A stretch of DNA of 64,000 nt from CALIZF01 sp046292445. Lineage in GTDB: Bacteria > Pseudomonadota > Alphaproteobacteria > Rhodobacterales > Rhodobacteraceae. The notes below the pieces were generated by a model that searched no databases, was not told the DNA's origin, and saw nothing but the letters and a program-made list of their open reading frames with translations. The translations under genes were made by a program, and so were the position numbers. Location: positions 9,869 to 73,868 of the forward strand of contig JBKBQT010000014.1 in assembly GCA_046292445.1 (NCBI GenBank). Reading direction: 5' to 3'. Shown piece after piece: positions 43,544 through 52,078 of this stretch. Within the stretch, counting starts at the first letter, position 1, and the number at the start of each line of letters is the position of its first letter.

Positions 43544-44227
43544 CTAGGTCGCCGTCCTGATCCGCGGCAGCGGGCGCGGATGGACGCGCGCGGGCGGCTC
43601 GGTGCGGGCGAACATCGGCGCGATGACCTCGACCATGCGGGCGATCACCGATTCGGGATCGTCGAAATCGACCGAACCGGCCGCCAGCACCCGGGACCGG
43701 TGGCGGTTGCGGATCACCTGGCTGCGGATGCCGAGCGCTGCGTTGATCCGCCAGCCGATCTCGGCCTCGCCCAGCCAGGGCGCGGCGCGGCGCAGCACGG
43801 CGATGAAGGCGATGTGATGGCCGATGGCCTCGGTCATGCCGTGGTAAAGCTCGGGCCGGGCGGTCAGCGCATGCATCCGGTGGGCATAGTCGAACACCGG
43901 ATAGGCCGAGGCGGGATCGAGGCTCCAGCGCACCGAGGGGCCGACAAGCGCCTCGATCACGAGGTCGATCGGCGGCGGCGCGGGGCGGTGCCGGTCGACG
44001 GCCTGCTGCAGCGCGGTCAGACGCTCGGTGTTCAGCCGCCGGGCGACCCGTTCGGCGGTGGCGACCACCAGCGCCTCGAGCGAGCCGAAGTGATATCCGA
44101 TGGCCGACAGCCGCACCCCCGCCTCGGCCGCGATGGCGCGCGAGGTGACGCCGGGCGCGGCGCGTTCGCGGCAGATGACCGCCTCGGTCGCGGCGATCAG
44201 GCGCTGACGGGTATCGGCGGGTTGCAT
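43544..44227 (-). CDS. TetR-family transcriptional regulator
   Basis: The 227-residue protein has the TetR DNA-binding domain (TRQRLIAATEAVICRERAAPGVTSRAIAAEAGVRLSAIGYHFGSLEALV, about 6-55) and a C-terminal helical domain of the TetR_C_7-like type. It lies between cassette B and the RND pump, all on one strand; it could regulate either. TetR repressors beside RND pumps are common, so the pump is my first guess. Confidence 0.85.
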   Translation of the reverse strand: MQPADTRQRLIAATEAVICRERAAPGVTSRAIAAEAGVRLSAIGYHFGSLEALVVATAERVARRLNTERLTALQQAVDRHRPAPPPIDLVIEALVGPSVRWSLDPASAYPVFDYAHRMHALTARPELYHGMTEAIGHHIAFIAVLRRAAPWLGEAEIGWRINAALGIRSQVIRNRHRSRVLAAGSVDFDDPESVIARMVEVIAPMFARTEPPARVHPRPLPRIRTAT

Positions 44228-44299
44228 CGGGCGCGTCCCCTGTCGAACGGCATCACGCTAGGGGGAGAATGCAACAGGCGGATGATGGACCGCCCCGGG

Positions 44300-47200
44300 T
44301 CAGCTCCGCGCCGCCCCTTCGAGTTCCTCCACCAGCCGCGCCTCTTCCTCGGCCCGCGGTTTGGACAGCCCCGCCAGCAGCAGATAGACCACCGGCGTGA
44401 GGTAGAGCGTCGCCAGCGTCGCCAGCCCCAGCCCGCCCACGATCACCCAGCCGAGCGCGATCCGCGCCTCGGCGCCCGCCCCCGCGGCCAGCAGGAGCGG
44501 CACGCCCCCGATCACGGTCGAGGCCATGGTCATAATCACCGGGCGGAGGCGGATCACCGTCGCCTCCTCGATCGCGGCCCGCACGCTTGCCCCCGCATCG
44601 CGAAGCTGTCCGGCGAATTCCACGATCAGGATCCCGTTCTTGGCCATGATCCCCACCAGCAGCACGAGGCCGATCTGGGAATAGACATTGAGGCTGCCCC
44701 CCGTCAGAGCCAGCGCGAAGGCCGCGCAGGCGAGGCCCACCGGCACCGTCGCCATCACGATCACCGCGGCGACGAAGCTTTCGAATTGCGCCGACAGGAC
44801 AAGGAACACCACCACGATGGCAAAGCCGAACACGATGAAGAGGCCGGCCGAGGTCTCGGTCAGCGTCGCCGCCTCGGCCAGCGGCAGGATGCGCATGCCG
44901 GGCTCCAGCACCTCGGCCGCCACCCGCTCCACCTCGGCCAGCGCCTCGCCGAGCGACAGGGCGGGCGTCAGCCCGGCGGTGATCTCGACCGCGCGAAGCT
45001 GCGCCTCGCGCCCCAGTTCGGGCGCCACCGCCCGCTCCTCGAGCCGCACGAAGGACGAGATGGGGACCATCTGCCCGCCTGCCGCCTGCATGAAGATCCG
45101 CTCCAGATCGCCGGGATCGTCCACCGGATCGGCCGTGGACACGAGCGTGATGTCATAAGCCCGCGCGCCGACGAACACCTGCCCGACCCGCCGCCCGTCG
45201 AGCACGGCCTGCAGCGCCTCGCCGAGGCCCTCGATGGCGATGCCGAGATCGGCCGCCCGGTCACGGTCCACCTCGATGAAAAGCTGCGGCTGCGTGGTGT
45301 CGTAGCCGAGCCGGACCTGCCCCATGCGCCGGTCCTCCTCGAGCCTGCGAACAAGCTCGGCCGCGGCCGGGCCGAGCGCCTCGTAGGTGCCGCCCGTGAC
45401 GGCGAAGGTCAGCCCGCGCCCCGCGCCTCGGATGCCGAGCGAATTGGGCTGGATCGCAAAGGCCCGCGCCCCGATCACCGGGGCGATGCGGCGGTTGATC
45501 TCGCCCACGATCTCGGCCTGCCCGCGTTCCCGCTCGGCCCATGGGGCGAGGGTGAGCACCATGAACCCCCGGTTCGCCCGCCCGCCGGTCCCGGCGAGCG
45601 CGAACATGTTCTGCACCTCGCCCGACGCGACCAGCGGCGCCAGCGCATCCTCGAGCGCGCGCATCTGCGTGTCGGTATAGTCAAGCGACACGCCCTGCGG
45701 GGTCGAAACGCTCAGCAGCGCGATCGACCGGTCCTCGGGCGGTGTCAGTTCCTGCCGGATGCCCGATGCGATCAGCACCGCCGTCGCGCAGAACAGCACC
45801 GCCGCGAGCACCACCACGAGCGGCGCGGCAAGCGCCATCCGCAAGGACCGCGCGTAAACCGCCTGCAGCGCCATCCCCAGCAGCACGAAGGGCCCGCGCC
45901 GCTGGCGCACGGGCGGCGCGCGCAGCAGGCGCGAGGCGAGCACCGGGCAGAGCGTCAGCGCCACGCAGGACGACAGCAGGACCGAGATCGCGAGCGTGTA
46001 GCCGAATTCGCGGAACAGCCCCCCCGTCTGGCCGGGCAGGAAGCTGAGCGGGATGAACACCGCCGCCAGCGTCGCCGTCGTGGTCACGACGGCAAAGAAC
46101 ACCTGCCGCGTGCCCAGCACCGCCGCGGCCCGCGCCCCCATCCCCTCGGACCGGCGGCGCACGATGTTTTCCAGCACCACGATGGCATCGTCCACCACCA
46201 GCCCCGTCGCCAGCACCAGCGCAAGGAGCGTGAGCACGTTGATCGAGAAGCCGACGAGCCAGATCGCCGCGATCGTGCCGATCAGCGCCACCGGCAGCGT
46301 GACGGCCGGGATCAGCGTCGCCCGCCAGTCGCGCAGGAACAGGAAGATCACCGCCACGACGATGAGCGCGGCAAAGCCGAGCGTCTTGGCCACCTCCTCG
46401 ATCGCGCCATTGACGAAGGTCGCATCGTCCGAGGTGACGAAGATCGCCACATCGTCCGGCAAGAGCCGCCGGATCTCCTCGACCTGCGCGCGCACGGCGG
46501 TCGAGATCTCGAGCGTGTTCGACTGCGCGGCGCGGATCACGCCGAGGCCCACCCCCGCCTCTCCGTTCGCGCGCAGGATCGTCTGCCCGCTCGCCGGGCC
46601 GAGCGTGACCATCGCCACATCGCCAAGGCGCACGCCATCCGCGACCGCCAGCGCCTCGAACTGCCCGACGGTGCTCACCGCCGCGGTGGTGCGCACCACG
46701 ATGCTCTGGTCCGCAGACGAGATCGCCCCGGCGGGCGCGTCGAAGGCCACGCTCGACACCGCGCGGCGCACATCGGCAAGGCTCAGGCCCCGGCTTGCGA
46801 GCTGCATCAGGTCGATATCGACGCGGTAGATCTCGGACCGGTCACCGAAGACCTGGACATCGGCGACGCCCGCGACCGACAGGAGCCGGTCGCGCACCAC
46901 ATCCTCCACCAGTTGCGACAGCGCCTCGGGCGAGCGTGTGGCGGACGTGACGGCAAGACGCATGACGGCATCGGCATTGGCATCCGCCTTGACCACCCGC
47001 GGATCCTCGGCCCCGGCGGGCAGCGTGCCGCGGATGCGTGCCACGCCGTCGCGCAGGTCGGTCGCGGCAACGTCGAGATCGACGCCGTCGGCGAATTCCA
47101 CCGTGACCTGGCTGCGCCCGAAGCGCGAGCTGGACGAGATCGACTTGACCCCCGTCGCCCGCCCCGCCGCGCCCTCGATCGCCGCCGTCACCTCGCGATC

Positions 47201-47419
47201 CACCGTTTCCGGGGCGGCGCCGGGAAAGTCGGTCGTGATGGTCACCACCGGCCGGTCCACATCGGGCAACTCGCGCACCTCGGCGCCCAGAAGGCCGGCG
47301 AGCCCGGCCAGAACGATCAGCGCATTGAGCACGAAGGCGAGGATGGGGCGGCGCACGAACAGCGCCGTGCCCGATTTTCCGGCCTCGGCTGCATCGGCGA
47401 CCTTGTCGGCAACGCTCAT
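44300..47419 (-). CDS. RND-family efflux pump permease
   Basis: The 1039-residue inner-membrane proton/substrate antiporter (AcrB/MexF-like HAE-1 group) has twelve membrane segments. Signatures are VRRPILAFVLNALIVLAGLAG at the N-terminus and ELPDVDRPVVTITTDFPGAAPETV. The proton-relay pair is in LATGLVVDDAIVVLENIVRR (Asp-Asp), and SQIGLVLLVGIMAKNGILIVEFA is in the second half. The N-terminus has about 20 extra cytoplasmic residues. It is downstream of its adaptor; no outer-membrane channel gene is nearby, so a TolC-like protein encoded elsewhere would be required. Confidence 0.95.
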   Translation of the reverse strand: MSVADKVADAAEAGKSGTALFVRRPILAFVLNALIVLAGLAGLLGAEVRELPDVDRPVVTITTDFPGAAPETVDREVTAAIEGAAGRATGVKSISSSSRFGRSQVTVEFADGVDLDVAATDLRDGVARIRGTLPAGAEDPRVVKADANADAVMRLAVTSATRSPEALSQLVEDVVRDRLLSVAGVADVQVFGDRSEIYRVDIDLMQLASRGLSLADVRRAVSSVAFDAPAGAISSADQSIVVRTTAAVSTVGQFEALAVADGVRLGDVAMVTLGPASGQTILRANGEAGVGLGVIRAAQSNTLEISTAVRAQVEEIRRLLPDDVAIFVTSDDATFVNGAIEEVAKTLGFAALIVVAVIFLFLRDWRATLIPAVTLPVALIGTIAAIWLVGFSINVLTLLALVLATGLVVDDAIVVLENIVRRRSEGMGARAAAVLGTRQVFFAVVTTTATLAAVFIPLSFLPGQTGGLFREFGYTLAISVLLSSCVALTLCPVLASRLLRAPPVRQRRGPFVLLGMALQAVYARSLRMALAAPLVVVLAAVLFCATAVLIASGIRQELTPPEDRSIALLSVSTPQGVSLDYTDTQMRALEDALAPLVASGEVQNMFALAGTGGRANRGFMVLTLAPWAERERGQAEIVGEINRRIAPVIGARAFAIQPNSLGIRGAGRGLTFAVTGGTYEALGPAAAELVRRLEEDRRMGQVRLGYDTTQPQLFIEVDRDRAADLGIAIEGLGEALQAVLDGRRVGQVFVGARAYDITLVSTADPVDDPGDLERIFMQAAGGQMVPISSFVRLEERAVAPELGREAQLRAVEITAGLTPALSLGEALAEVERVAAEVLEPGMRILPLAEAATLTETSAGLFIVFGFAIVVVFLVLSAQFESFVAAVIVMATVPVGLACAAFALALTGGSLNVYSQIGLVLLVGIMAKNGILIVEFAGQLRDAGASVRAAIEEATVIRLRPVIMTMASTVIGGVPLLLAAGAGAEARIALGWVIVGGLGLATLATLYLTPVVYLLLAGLSKPRAEEEARLVEELEGAARS

Positions 47420-47503
47420 TCCGCTTCTCCGTCCGTCAACCGTCCGGCCCTGCGCGCCGGGCAATGCACGGACCACCGCGCGGCCAGACCGGCGCAGCGC
47501 CTG

Positions 47504-48691
47504 TCACGTCCGCGGCCGGGCGCCGCCCGCCGCGGCCGCGGGGCCGCCCGTCGCCACCTCGGCGCCGGGGCGCAGCGCCTGCACCCCTTCGCGCACCACC
47601 AGATCGCCCGGCTGGAACGCGGCCTGCACCAGCACCGCCGAGGCGGTGCGCTGGACGATCCGAACCGGCAGCCGCGCCGCCTTGCCCTCGCGCACGATCC
47701 AGACAAAGGCGCCGCTGTTGCCCCATTGCACCGCCAGCGGCGGCACCGTCGGATGGCGCGGCCCTTCGACATCCAGCCCGATCTCGAACGCCATCCCCGC
47801 GCGCAGCGCATCGCCGGGATTGTCCACCTCGGCCTGGACACGGATCGTCCGGCTCGCCACCTCGACCCGGTTGTCGAGCGCCACGATCACCCCGGACAGC
47901 GTGTCCTCGGCCCGCGCGAGGGGGCGGACCGTGACCACATCGCCCGGCCCGATCTGGCCGACGAACCGTTCGGGCACCCGAAACTCCACCACCAGCACCG
48001 CCCGGTCGTCGATCCGCGCGATCTCGGTGGCCGCTGTCACCTGCTCGCCGGCCTCGATGCCGATGATCCCCACCGATCCCGCGATCGGCGCGCGCACGTC
48101 GCGGCGCGAGAGCGCATATTCGGCCTCGCGCAGCGCGAGTTCCGCCTGCCGCAGCGCAAGGTCGGCCTCGCGGATCTGAAGATCGGTCGCGCTGCCGGTG
48201 GCGCGCAGCCGCTCGACCCGGTCCAGCCGGTCGCGCGCATCGTCGAGCACAAGGCGCGCGCGCGCCACCGCGATGTCCTGCGCCTCGCGGTCGAGCACGG
48301 CGATCACGTCGCCGGCCTGCACCCGCGTCCCCGACGCGACCGGCACCGCGACGATGCGCCCCGCGACCTCGGCCGTCACCGTCACCGCATGCCGCGCCTG
48401 CCCCGTGCCGATCGCCGCCACCCGGTCGAAGGCGCGCGCCTCGCCGGGCGGCTCGGCTAGCACATTGACCGGGCCGCGCGCGAACCCGCCCGGCGGGCCG
48501 CCCCGGCCCGGTGCCGCAGGCGCCTCGGCGGGCGGCGGGACGAGGCCGAGATCCTTCATCGGCTGCAGCACGCCCGCCCGTTCGAGCCAGGGATGCGACG
48601 CCGGCAGGAACCGCGCCCAGAGCACGGCGACGACGGCGGCAATCGCCGCGCCGAGTGCCGCCTGCCAGAGGATGCGCCATACAACGCCCAT
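47504..48691 (-). CDS. RND efflux periplasmic adaptor (membrane fusion protein)
   Basis: The 395-residue HlyD/AcrA-like protein has an N-terminal membrane segment (VWRILWQAALGAAIAAVVAVLW) without a lipobox. A barrel-sandwich half RHAVTVTAEVAGRIVAVPVASGTRVQAGDVIAVLD and a coiled-coil hairpin (about 130-190) follow, then the second half YALSRRDVRAPIAGSVGIIGIEAGEQV. The start at 48691 has GGGAGA at ideal spacing; a longer ATG at 48712 has none. It bridges the RND permease and an outer-membrane channel. Confidence 0.92.
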   Translation of the reverse strand: MGVVWRILWQAALGAAIAAVVAVLWARFLPASHPWLERAGVLQPMKDLGLVPPPAEAPAAPGRGGPPGGFARGPVNVLAEPPGEARAFDRVAAIGTGQARHAVTVTAEVAGRIVAVPVASGTRVQAGDVIAVLDREAQDIAVARARLVLDDARDRLDRVERLRATGSATDLQIREADLALRQAELALREAEYALSRRDVRAPIAGSVGIIGIEAGEQVTAATEIARIDDRAVLVVEFRVPERFVGQIGPGDVVTVRPLARAEDTLSGVIVALDNRVEVASRTIRVQAEVDNPGDALRAGMAFEIGLDVEGPRHPTVPPLAVQWGNSGAFVWIVREGKAARLPVRIVQRTASAVLVQAAFQPGDLVVREGVQALRPGAEVATGGPAAAAGGARPRT

Positions 48692-48809
48692 GCCGTCTCC
48701 CGCGCCGTCCATCGCTGCAGGTCAGGACACTAGCGCCGCGCCGCCGGCGGCAAAGCGCAAAGCGGCCGCGACCTGCGCCTTCGTGTCACATTCGGGTGAG
48801 TCGCGCAGC

Positions 48810-48835
48810 AAAAAGGCCGCCCCTGGGGCGGCCCT
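48810..48835 (-). terminator. intrinsic terminator of rpmG
   Basis: On the minus strand the perfect self-complementary GGCCGCCCC-A-GGGGCGGCC (48815-48833) is followed by TTTTT (48810-48814), a classic Rho-independent terminator. It lies 46 bases past the rpmG stop and insulates the adaptor gene. Confidence 0.85.
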
Positions 48836-48880
48836 GCACCGATCGCCGGACGCTTGCGCCCGCGGATCGCGGGCCGCCCG

Positions 48881-49048
48881 TCACTTGATCTTGCCTTCCT
48901 TGTATTCGACATGCTTGCGCACGACGGGATCGTATTTGGTGATCGAGAATTTCTCGGTCATCGTCCGGGCGTTCTTCTTGGTGACGTAGAAATGCCCGGT
49001 GCCCGCCGACGAGTTGAGGCGGATCTTGATGGTGGCCGGTTTCGCCAT
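48881..49048 (-). CDS. rpmG: 50S ribosomal protein L33
   Basis: The 55-residue large-subunit protein reads MAKPATIKIRLNSSAGTGHF, YVTKKNARTMTEKF and a basic C-terminus with YDPVVRKHVEYKEGKIK. The zinc-binding cysteines of the C+ form are absent, so it is the zinc-independent (C-) type, normal for alphaproteobacteria. GAAGGAG precedes the ATG at 49048. It is monocistronic: strong promoter at 49109-49136 and a terminator at 48810. Confidence 0.97.
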   Translation of the reverse strand: MAKPATIKIRLNSSAGTGHFYVTKKNARTMTEKFSITKYDPVVRKHVEYKEGKIK

Positions 49049-49108
49049 GGCGCAACTCCTTCGATGGGGCCGCCGCCCGTGGCGCAACCCGAAAAGCCTG
49101 AGGCTCGC

Positions 49109-49136
49109 CTTCTAGCCGCGCCCGCGATGCTGTCAA
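49109..49136 (-). promoter_or_regulatory. rpmG promoter
   Basis: On the minus strand a perfect TTGACA (49131-49136) is 16 bases from TAGAAG (49109-49114). The ATG follows about 60 bases further. This is one of the best sigma-70 matches in the window. Confidence 0.65.
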
Positions 49137-49166
49137 GCCATATCGCCCGGTCGGACCGTCCGCCGT

Positions 49167-49820
49167 TCAGACCGTCGGCGGCGCCAGCCCCAGCTGGGCA
49201 TGAACCGCAGCGCGGGCCGTCCGGTCGAGGCCGAGCGCGCCGCCGAGCGCGGCAAGGAACTGCTGTTCCTGCGGCGTGTCGGACCGCGCCATCGCGGCGG
49301 CGGCGGCATAGGTCTGGCCCCGCGCGCCCTCGGCCACGTCACGGGCAAAGGCGATCGGATCGACCGGGGCATCCATCTCGGCCGCGACGAAGGCGCGTTC
49401 CTCGGGGGTAAGCTCGTCCAGATGCGCCTCGATCTCGGCCCGCTCTTCGGCGGTGATCACGCCGTCGGCCTTGGCGCCCATGATCATCGCGCGGATCATC
49501 AGCTTGGCATTGGCCTCCATCGACGCAGTGGCGGCGTTGGTGCCGGTCATCTTGTCGACCATCGCGCCGAGGTTCGACATCCCCGCCGCCGCCGCCGTGC
49601 CCATCGCGCCCAGCATGGCCGCCATCCCGGCCGAGACATCGGCCGGCTTGCCCTGCGCGCCGGTCATCTTGTCGAGCGCATCCGCCATGGGCGCCAGCGC
49701 GGGATTGCCCTTCATCGCCTCCTTGACCCCGTCCATGCCGCCGATGGCCCGGTAGCGGTCAAAGCCCTTGGCGGCGGCGAACCCGGCCCCGAGCAGCGCA
49801 AGCGTCTTGACGAAACTCAT
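49167..49820 (-). CDS. DUF533 (TerB-like fold) protein
   Basis: The 217-residue protein has a short hydrophobic N-terminus (FVKTLALLGAGFAAAKGF) and a Met/Ala-rich middle. The C-terminal DUF533 helical domain contains NAKLMIRAMIMGAKADGVITAEERAEIE, the acidic helix-loop region related to TerB. E. coli YebE is a family member with no settled function. The longer frame upstream reads through poor coding sequence, so MSFVKTLAL at 49820 is chosen. Its link to tellurite resistance is only fold-level; note that telA lies 9 kb away. Confidence 0.82.
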   Translation of the reverse strand: MSFVKTLALLGAGFAAAKGFDRYRAIGGMDGVKEAMKGNPALAPMADALDKMTGAQGKPADVSAGMAAMLGAMGTAAAAGMSNLGAMVDKMTGTNAATASMEANAKLMIRAMIMGAKADGVITAEERAEIEAHLDELTPEERAFVAAEMDAPVDPIAFARDVAEGARGQTYAAAAAMARSDTPQEQQFLAALGGALGLDRTARAAVHAQLGLAPPTV

Positions 49821-49941
49821 GGCATTCTCCCCATACGGTGCTGGCAGTGTCGCAGGCCAGTGTAACGGCTTGCGGACGATCGCGACAGGGGCGGCGCGGG
49901 GCCTTGCAGCGGTGCGCGTGCCCCGCGGCGGCCTTTCGTTT

Positions 49942-50332
49942 GCGCGGAGGGCCTGTAAGCCGGATTCTGTCCGGGGGGACGAGCCCCCTCGGGCGACCAT
50001 TCATCTGGGCGATGCGTTGCCGCGCCGCTCATGCTGCCAACCCGGGCCTCTCGGGCTGAAGCGTCCCTGCGGCGATATCCCCTGCGGGATCAGCCCCGCG
50101 CGAGGCCCCTATTTGGCATTGCTCCCGGTGGGGCTTGCCGTGCCGTCCCGGTTGCCCGGTCCGCGGTGGGCTCTTACCCCACCGTTTCACCATCACCCCG
50201 CAAGCGGGGCTGTCTGTTCTCTGTGGCGCTTTCCCTCGGGTTGCCCCGGCCGGGCGTTACCCGGCACCGTTGCCTCATGGAGTCCGGACTTTCCTCGACG
50301 GTTCCCCGCCGCGGTCGCCCGACCCTCCGCGC
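49942..50332 (-). ncRNA. rnpB: RNase P RNA, class A
   Basis: The catalytic RNA of RNase P, which matures tRNA 5' ends, is about 391 nt on the minus strand. P1 is formed by GCGCGGAGGG at the 5' end (50332-50323) and CCCTCCGCGC at the 3' end (49951-49942), perfectly complementary. The conserved 5' core GAGGAAAGTCCGGACTCCAT and the 3' core ACAGAATCCGGCTTAC are both present. The 5' end is set by a promoter whose predicted start site falls on the first P1 base. Confidence 0.95.
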
Positions 50333-50338
50333 GCCCCC

Positions 50339-50367
50339 GACATAGGCGCCGCGCCCGGCGCGGTCAA
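50339..50367 (-). promoter_or_regulatory. rnpB promoter
   Basis: TTGACC (50362-50367) and TATGTC (50339-50344) on the minus strand are exactly 17 bases apart. The expected start point, seven bases on, coincides with the first base of rnpB helix P1. Confidence 0.7.
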
Positions 50368-50390
50368 CGCCCTCGACGCCGCGTCGCCGC

Positions 50391-50420
50391 TTGACAGCCC
50401 GGCGCGCGCCGGCGCCCGAT
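50391..50420 (+). promoter_or_regulatory. possible promoter of the crotonase gene
   Basis: A perfect TTGACA at 50391-50396 is followed 18 bases later by CCCGAT, a poor -10. The crotonase ATG is 28 bases beyond. It is back-to-back with the rnpB promoter. Confidence 0.3.
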
Positions 50421-50447
50421 GCGGCAGGCACGGCAGAGGGGGGAAGC

Positions 50448-51308
50448 ATGTCCAAGGTGCTTTACGAAAAGGACGGCCGCATCGCGCGCATCACGCTCAA
50501 CCGGCCCGAGGTGCTCAACGCCATCGACGACGCGGTGCCGGCGCTGCTCGCCGCCGCGGTCGCGCGGGCGGATGCCGATCCGGGCGTGCATGTGATGGTG
50601 CTGTCGGGCGCGGGCCGCGCCTTCTCGTCGGGCTATGACCTTGCCTATTACGCCGAAGGCAACGGCAGCGGCGACGTGACCCAGCCGATGCCCTGGGATC
50701 CGATCAAGGATTACGCCTTCATGTGGCGCAACACGCAAAGCTTCATGGCGCTGTGGCGGGCGATGAAGCCGGTGATCTGCAAGGTCCACGGCTTTGCCGT
50801 CGCCGGCGGGTCGGACATCGCGCTTTGCGCCGACCTCACGATCATGGCCGAGGATGCCGAGATCGGCTACATGCCGGCCCGCGTCTGGGGCTGTCCGACG
50901 ACGGCGATGTGGGTCTACCGGCTCGGGGCCGAGCGGGCCAAGCGGATGCTGTTCACCGGCGACCGGATCACGGGGCGCGAGGCGGCCGCGATGGGCCTTG
51001 TGCTCGAGGCGGTGCCGGCCGAGGCCCTGGACGCGCGGGTGGAGGCGATGGCGGCGCGCATGGCCTCGGTGCCCGTCAACCAGCTTGCGATGCAGAAACT
51101 GGTCATCAACCAGGCCATCGAGGCGACAGGGCTGATGAACACGCAGCGCCTCGCCACGATCTTCGACGGGATCACCCGCCATTCGCCCGAGGGGCTGAAC
51201 TTCAAGGCGAGGGCCGAGGAAGCGGGCTGGAAACAGGCCGTCGCCGACCGCGATGCCGGCACCTGGGACTGGACGGCGAACGCACCCCTGCCGCCGGCGA
51301 ACCGCTGA
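50448..51308 (+). CDS. enoyl-CoA hydratase/isomerase (crotonase) family protein
   Basis: The 286-residue protein has crotonase features: ITLNRPEVLNAIDDAVPALL, the first oxyanion segment VLSGAGRAFSSGYDLAYYAEG, and the second KVHGFAVAGGSDIALCADLTIMAEDAEIGYMPARVWG. The two catalytic glutamates of classical hydratase (E144/E164 of rat enzyme) are not both obvious: the first position is within AVAGGSDIAL and the second in the PARVWG region. The reaction may therefore differ from simple hydration. GGGGGGAAG precedes the start. Confidence 0.88.
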   Translation: MSKVLYEKDGRIARITLNRPEVLNAIDDAVPALLAAAVARADADPGVHVMVLSGAGRAFSSGYDLAYYAEGNGSGDVTQPMPWDPIKDYAFMWRNTQSFMALWRAMKPVICKVHGFAVAGGSDIALCADLTIMAEDAEIGYMPARVWGCPTTAMWVYRLGAERAKRMLFTGDRITGREAAAMGLVLEAVPAEALDARVEAMAARMASVPVNQLAMQKLVINQAIEATGLMNTQRLATIFDGITRHSPEGLNFKARAEEAGWKQAVADRDAGTWDWTANAPLPPANR

Positions 51309-51377
51309 AGCGCCGGCGCGCCGCAGCGCAGGGGGCCAGGGTCCCGACGGACGCGCTGCGACGGCCGCGCAGCCGAT

Positions 51378-51429
51378 CCCGCCCTCAGGGCCCGCCCTCA
51401 GGGCCCGCCCTCAGGGCCCGCCCTCAGGG
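51378..51429. repeat. 13-base tandem repeat, four perfect copies
   Basis: CCCGCCCTCAGGG is repeated four times without error. The last copy contains the TGA stop of ampD on the minus strand; copies beyond it are non-coding. Each unit can also fold as CCCT/AGGG, so transcripts of either strand may form small hairpins. Confidence 0.85.
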
Positions 51430-52074
51430 ATCGACGCGCATTTGCGCGGCCAGGCCCGCCGCAAGCGCGCGGTCGGCCGCATCCTCGGGTCCGCAGGCCC
51501 ATGGACGGAACCGCAGCCGGAACGCCGCGAGGCGAACCGCAGGATCGACCGCCGGATAGCCGATCCGCGTCAGGCTCGCCTCCAGCGGCACGGCCGGATC
51601 GCCGGGGCCCGAGGGCCAGACCGCCAGCCCGGCCCGTGCGAGGCCCCGCCAGTCGAACCGCGCGCCGGGATCGACCTTGCGCCCCGGCGCCATGTCGCTG
51701 TGCGCGATCACGCCGGCCGGTGCGATGCCCCAGCGGTCCATGACCCCCGCCAGCACCCGCTCGAGCGCCGCCATCTGGGCCGAGGGGAACGGCCGGTCGC
51801 CGGGATTGGCGAGCTCGATGCCGATCGAGCGGGAATTGACATCGCCCCTGCCCAGCCATTCCCCCGCCCCGGCGTGCCAGGCCCGCAGCGCCTCGTCCAC
51901 CAGCGGCTCGGCGTTTCCGGCCTCGTCGATCAGCCAATGCGCCGAAACCTCGGCCGCCGGATCGCACAGCCGCGCCCGCGCGGCCGCCGCCGTCGCCATG
52001 CCGGTATAGTGGATCACGACAAGGTCCGGGCGCAGGCCGCCCCGCCGTGGCCCGCAGTTCGGGCTGGGGAACAC
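51424..52074 (-). CDS. ampD: N-acetylmuramoyl-L-alanine amidase, AmpD-type
   Basis: The 216-residue zinc amidase cleaves the lactyl-amide bond of (1,6-anhydro)muropeptides during peptidoglycan recycling. It begins VFPSPNCGPRRGGLRPDLVVIHYTGM (GTG start at 52074). Zinc ligands fall in VIHYT, in the AWHAG region and in AHSDMAPGRKVDPGARFDW, matching AmpD. No signal peptide is seen, agreeing with cytoplasmic recycling. The start is five bases after the stop of the Excalibur lipoprotein gene. Confidence 0.9.
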   Translation of the reverse strand: MFPSPNCGPRRGGLRPDLVVIHYTGMATAAAARARLCDPAAEVSAHWLIDEAGNAEPLVDEALRAWHAGAGEWLGRGDVNSRSIGIELANPGDRPFPSAQMAALERVLAGVMDRWGIAPAGVIAHSDMAPGRKVDPGARFDWRGLARAGLAVWPSGPGDPAVPLEASLTRIGYPAVDPAVRLAAFRLRFRPWACGPEDAADRALAAGLAAQMRVDP

Positions 52075-52078
52075 CGCC

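Noticed and set aside
43271..48460. A continuous 1729-codon open frame on the plus strand
   Set aside because: It lies opposite the ABC ATPase, TetR, RND permease and adaptor genes. Its translation is low-complexity (Arg/His/Gly/Pro/Asp-rich) without domains, a typical antisense shadow in very GC-rich DNA.
49167..49820. Calling the DUF533 gene a tellurite-resistance gene
   Set aside because: The TerB relationship is at fold level and the gene is not linked to telA, 9 kb away; no functional claim is justified.
49942..50332. Short open frames across the RNase P RNA region
   Set aside because: The interval folds as RNase P RNA with conserved core sequences and P1 pairing; the frames are incidental.
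51378..51429. Possible CRISPR array
   Set aside because: Units are 13 bases with no spacers, so it is a simple tandem repeat.
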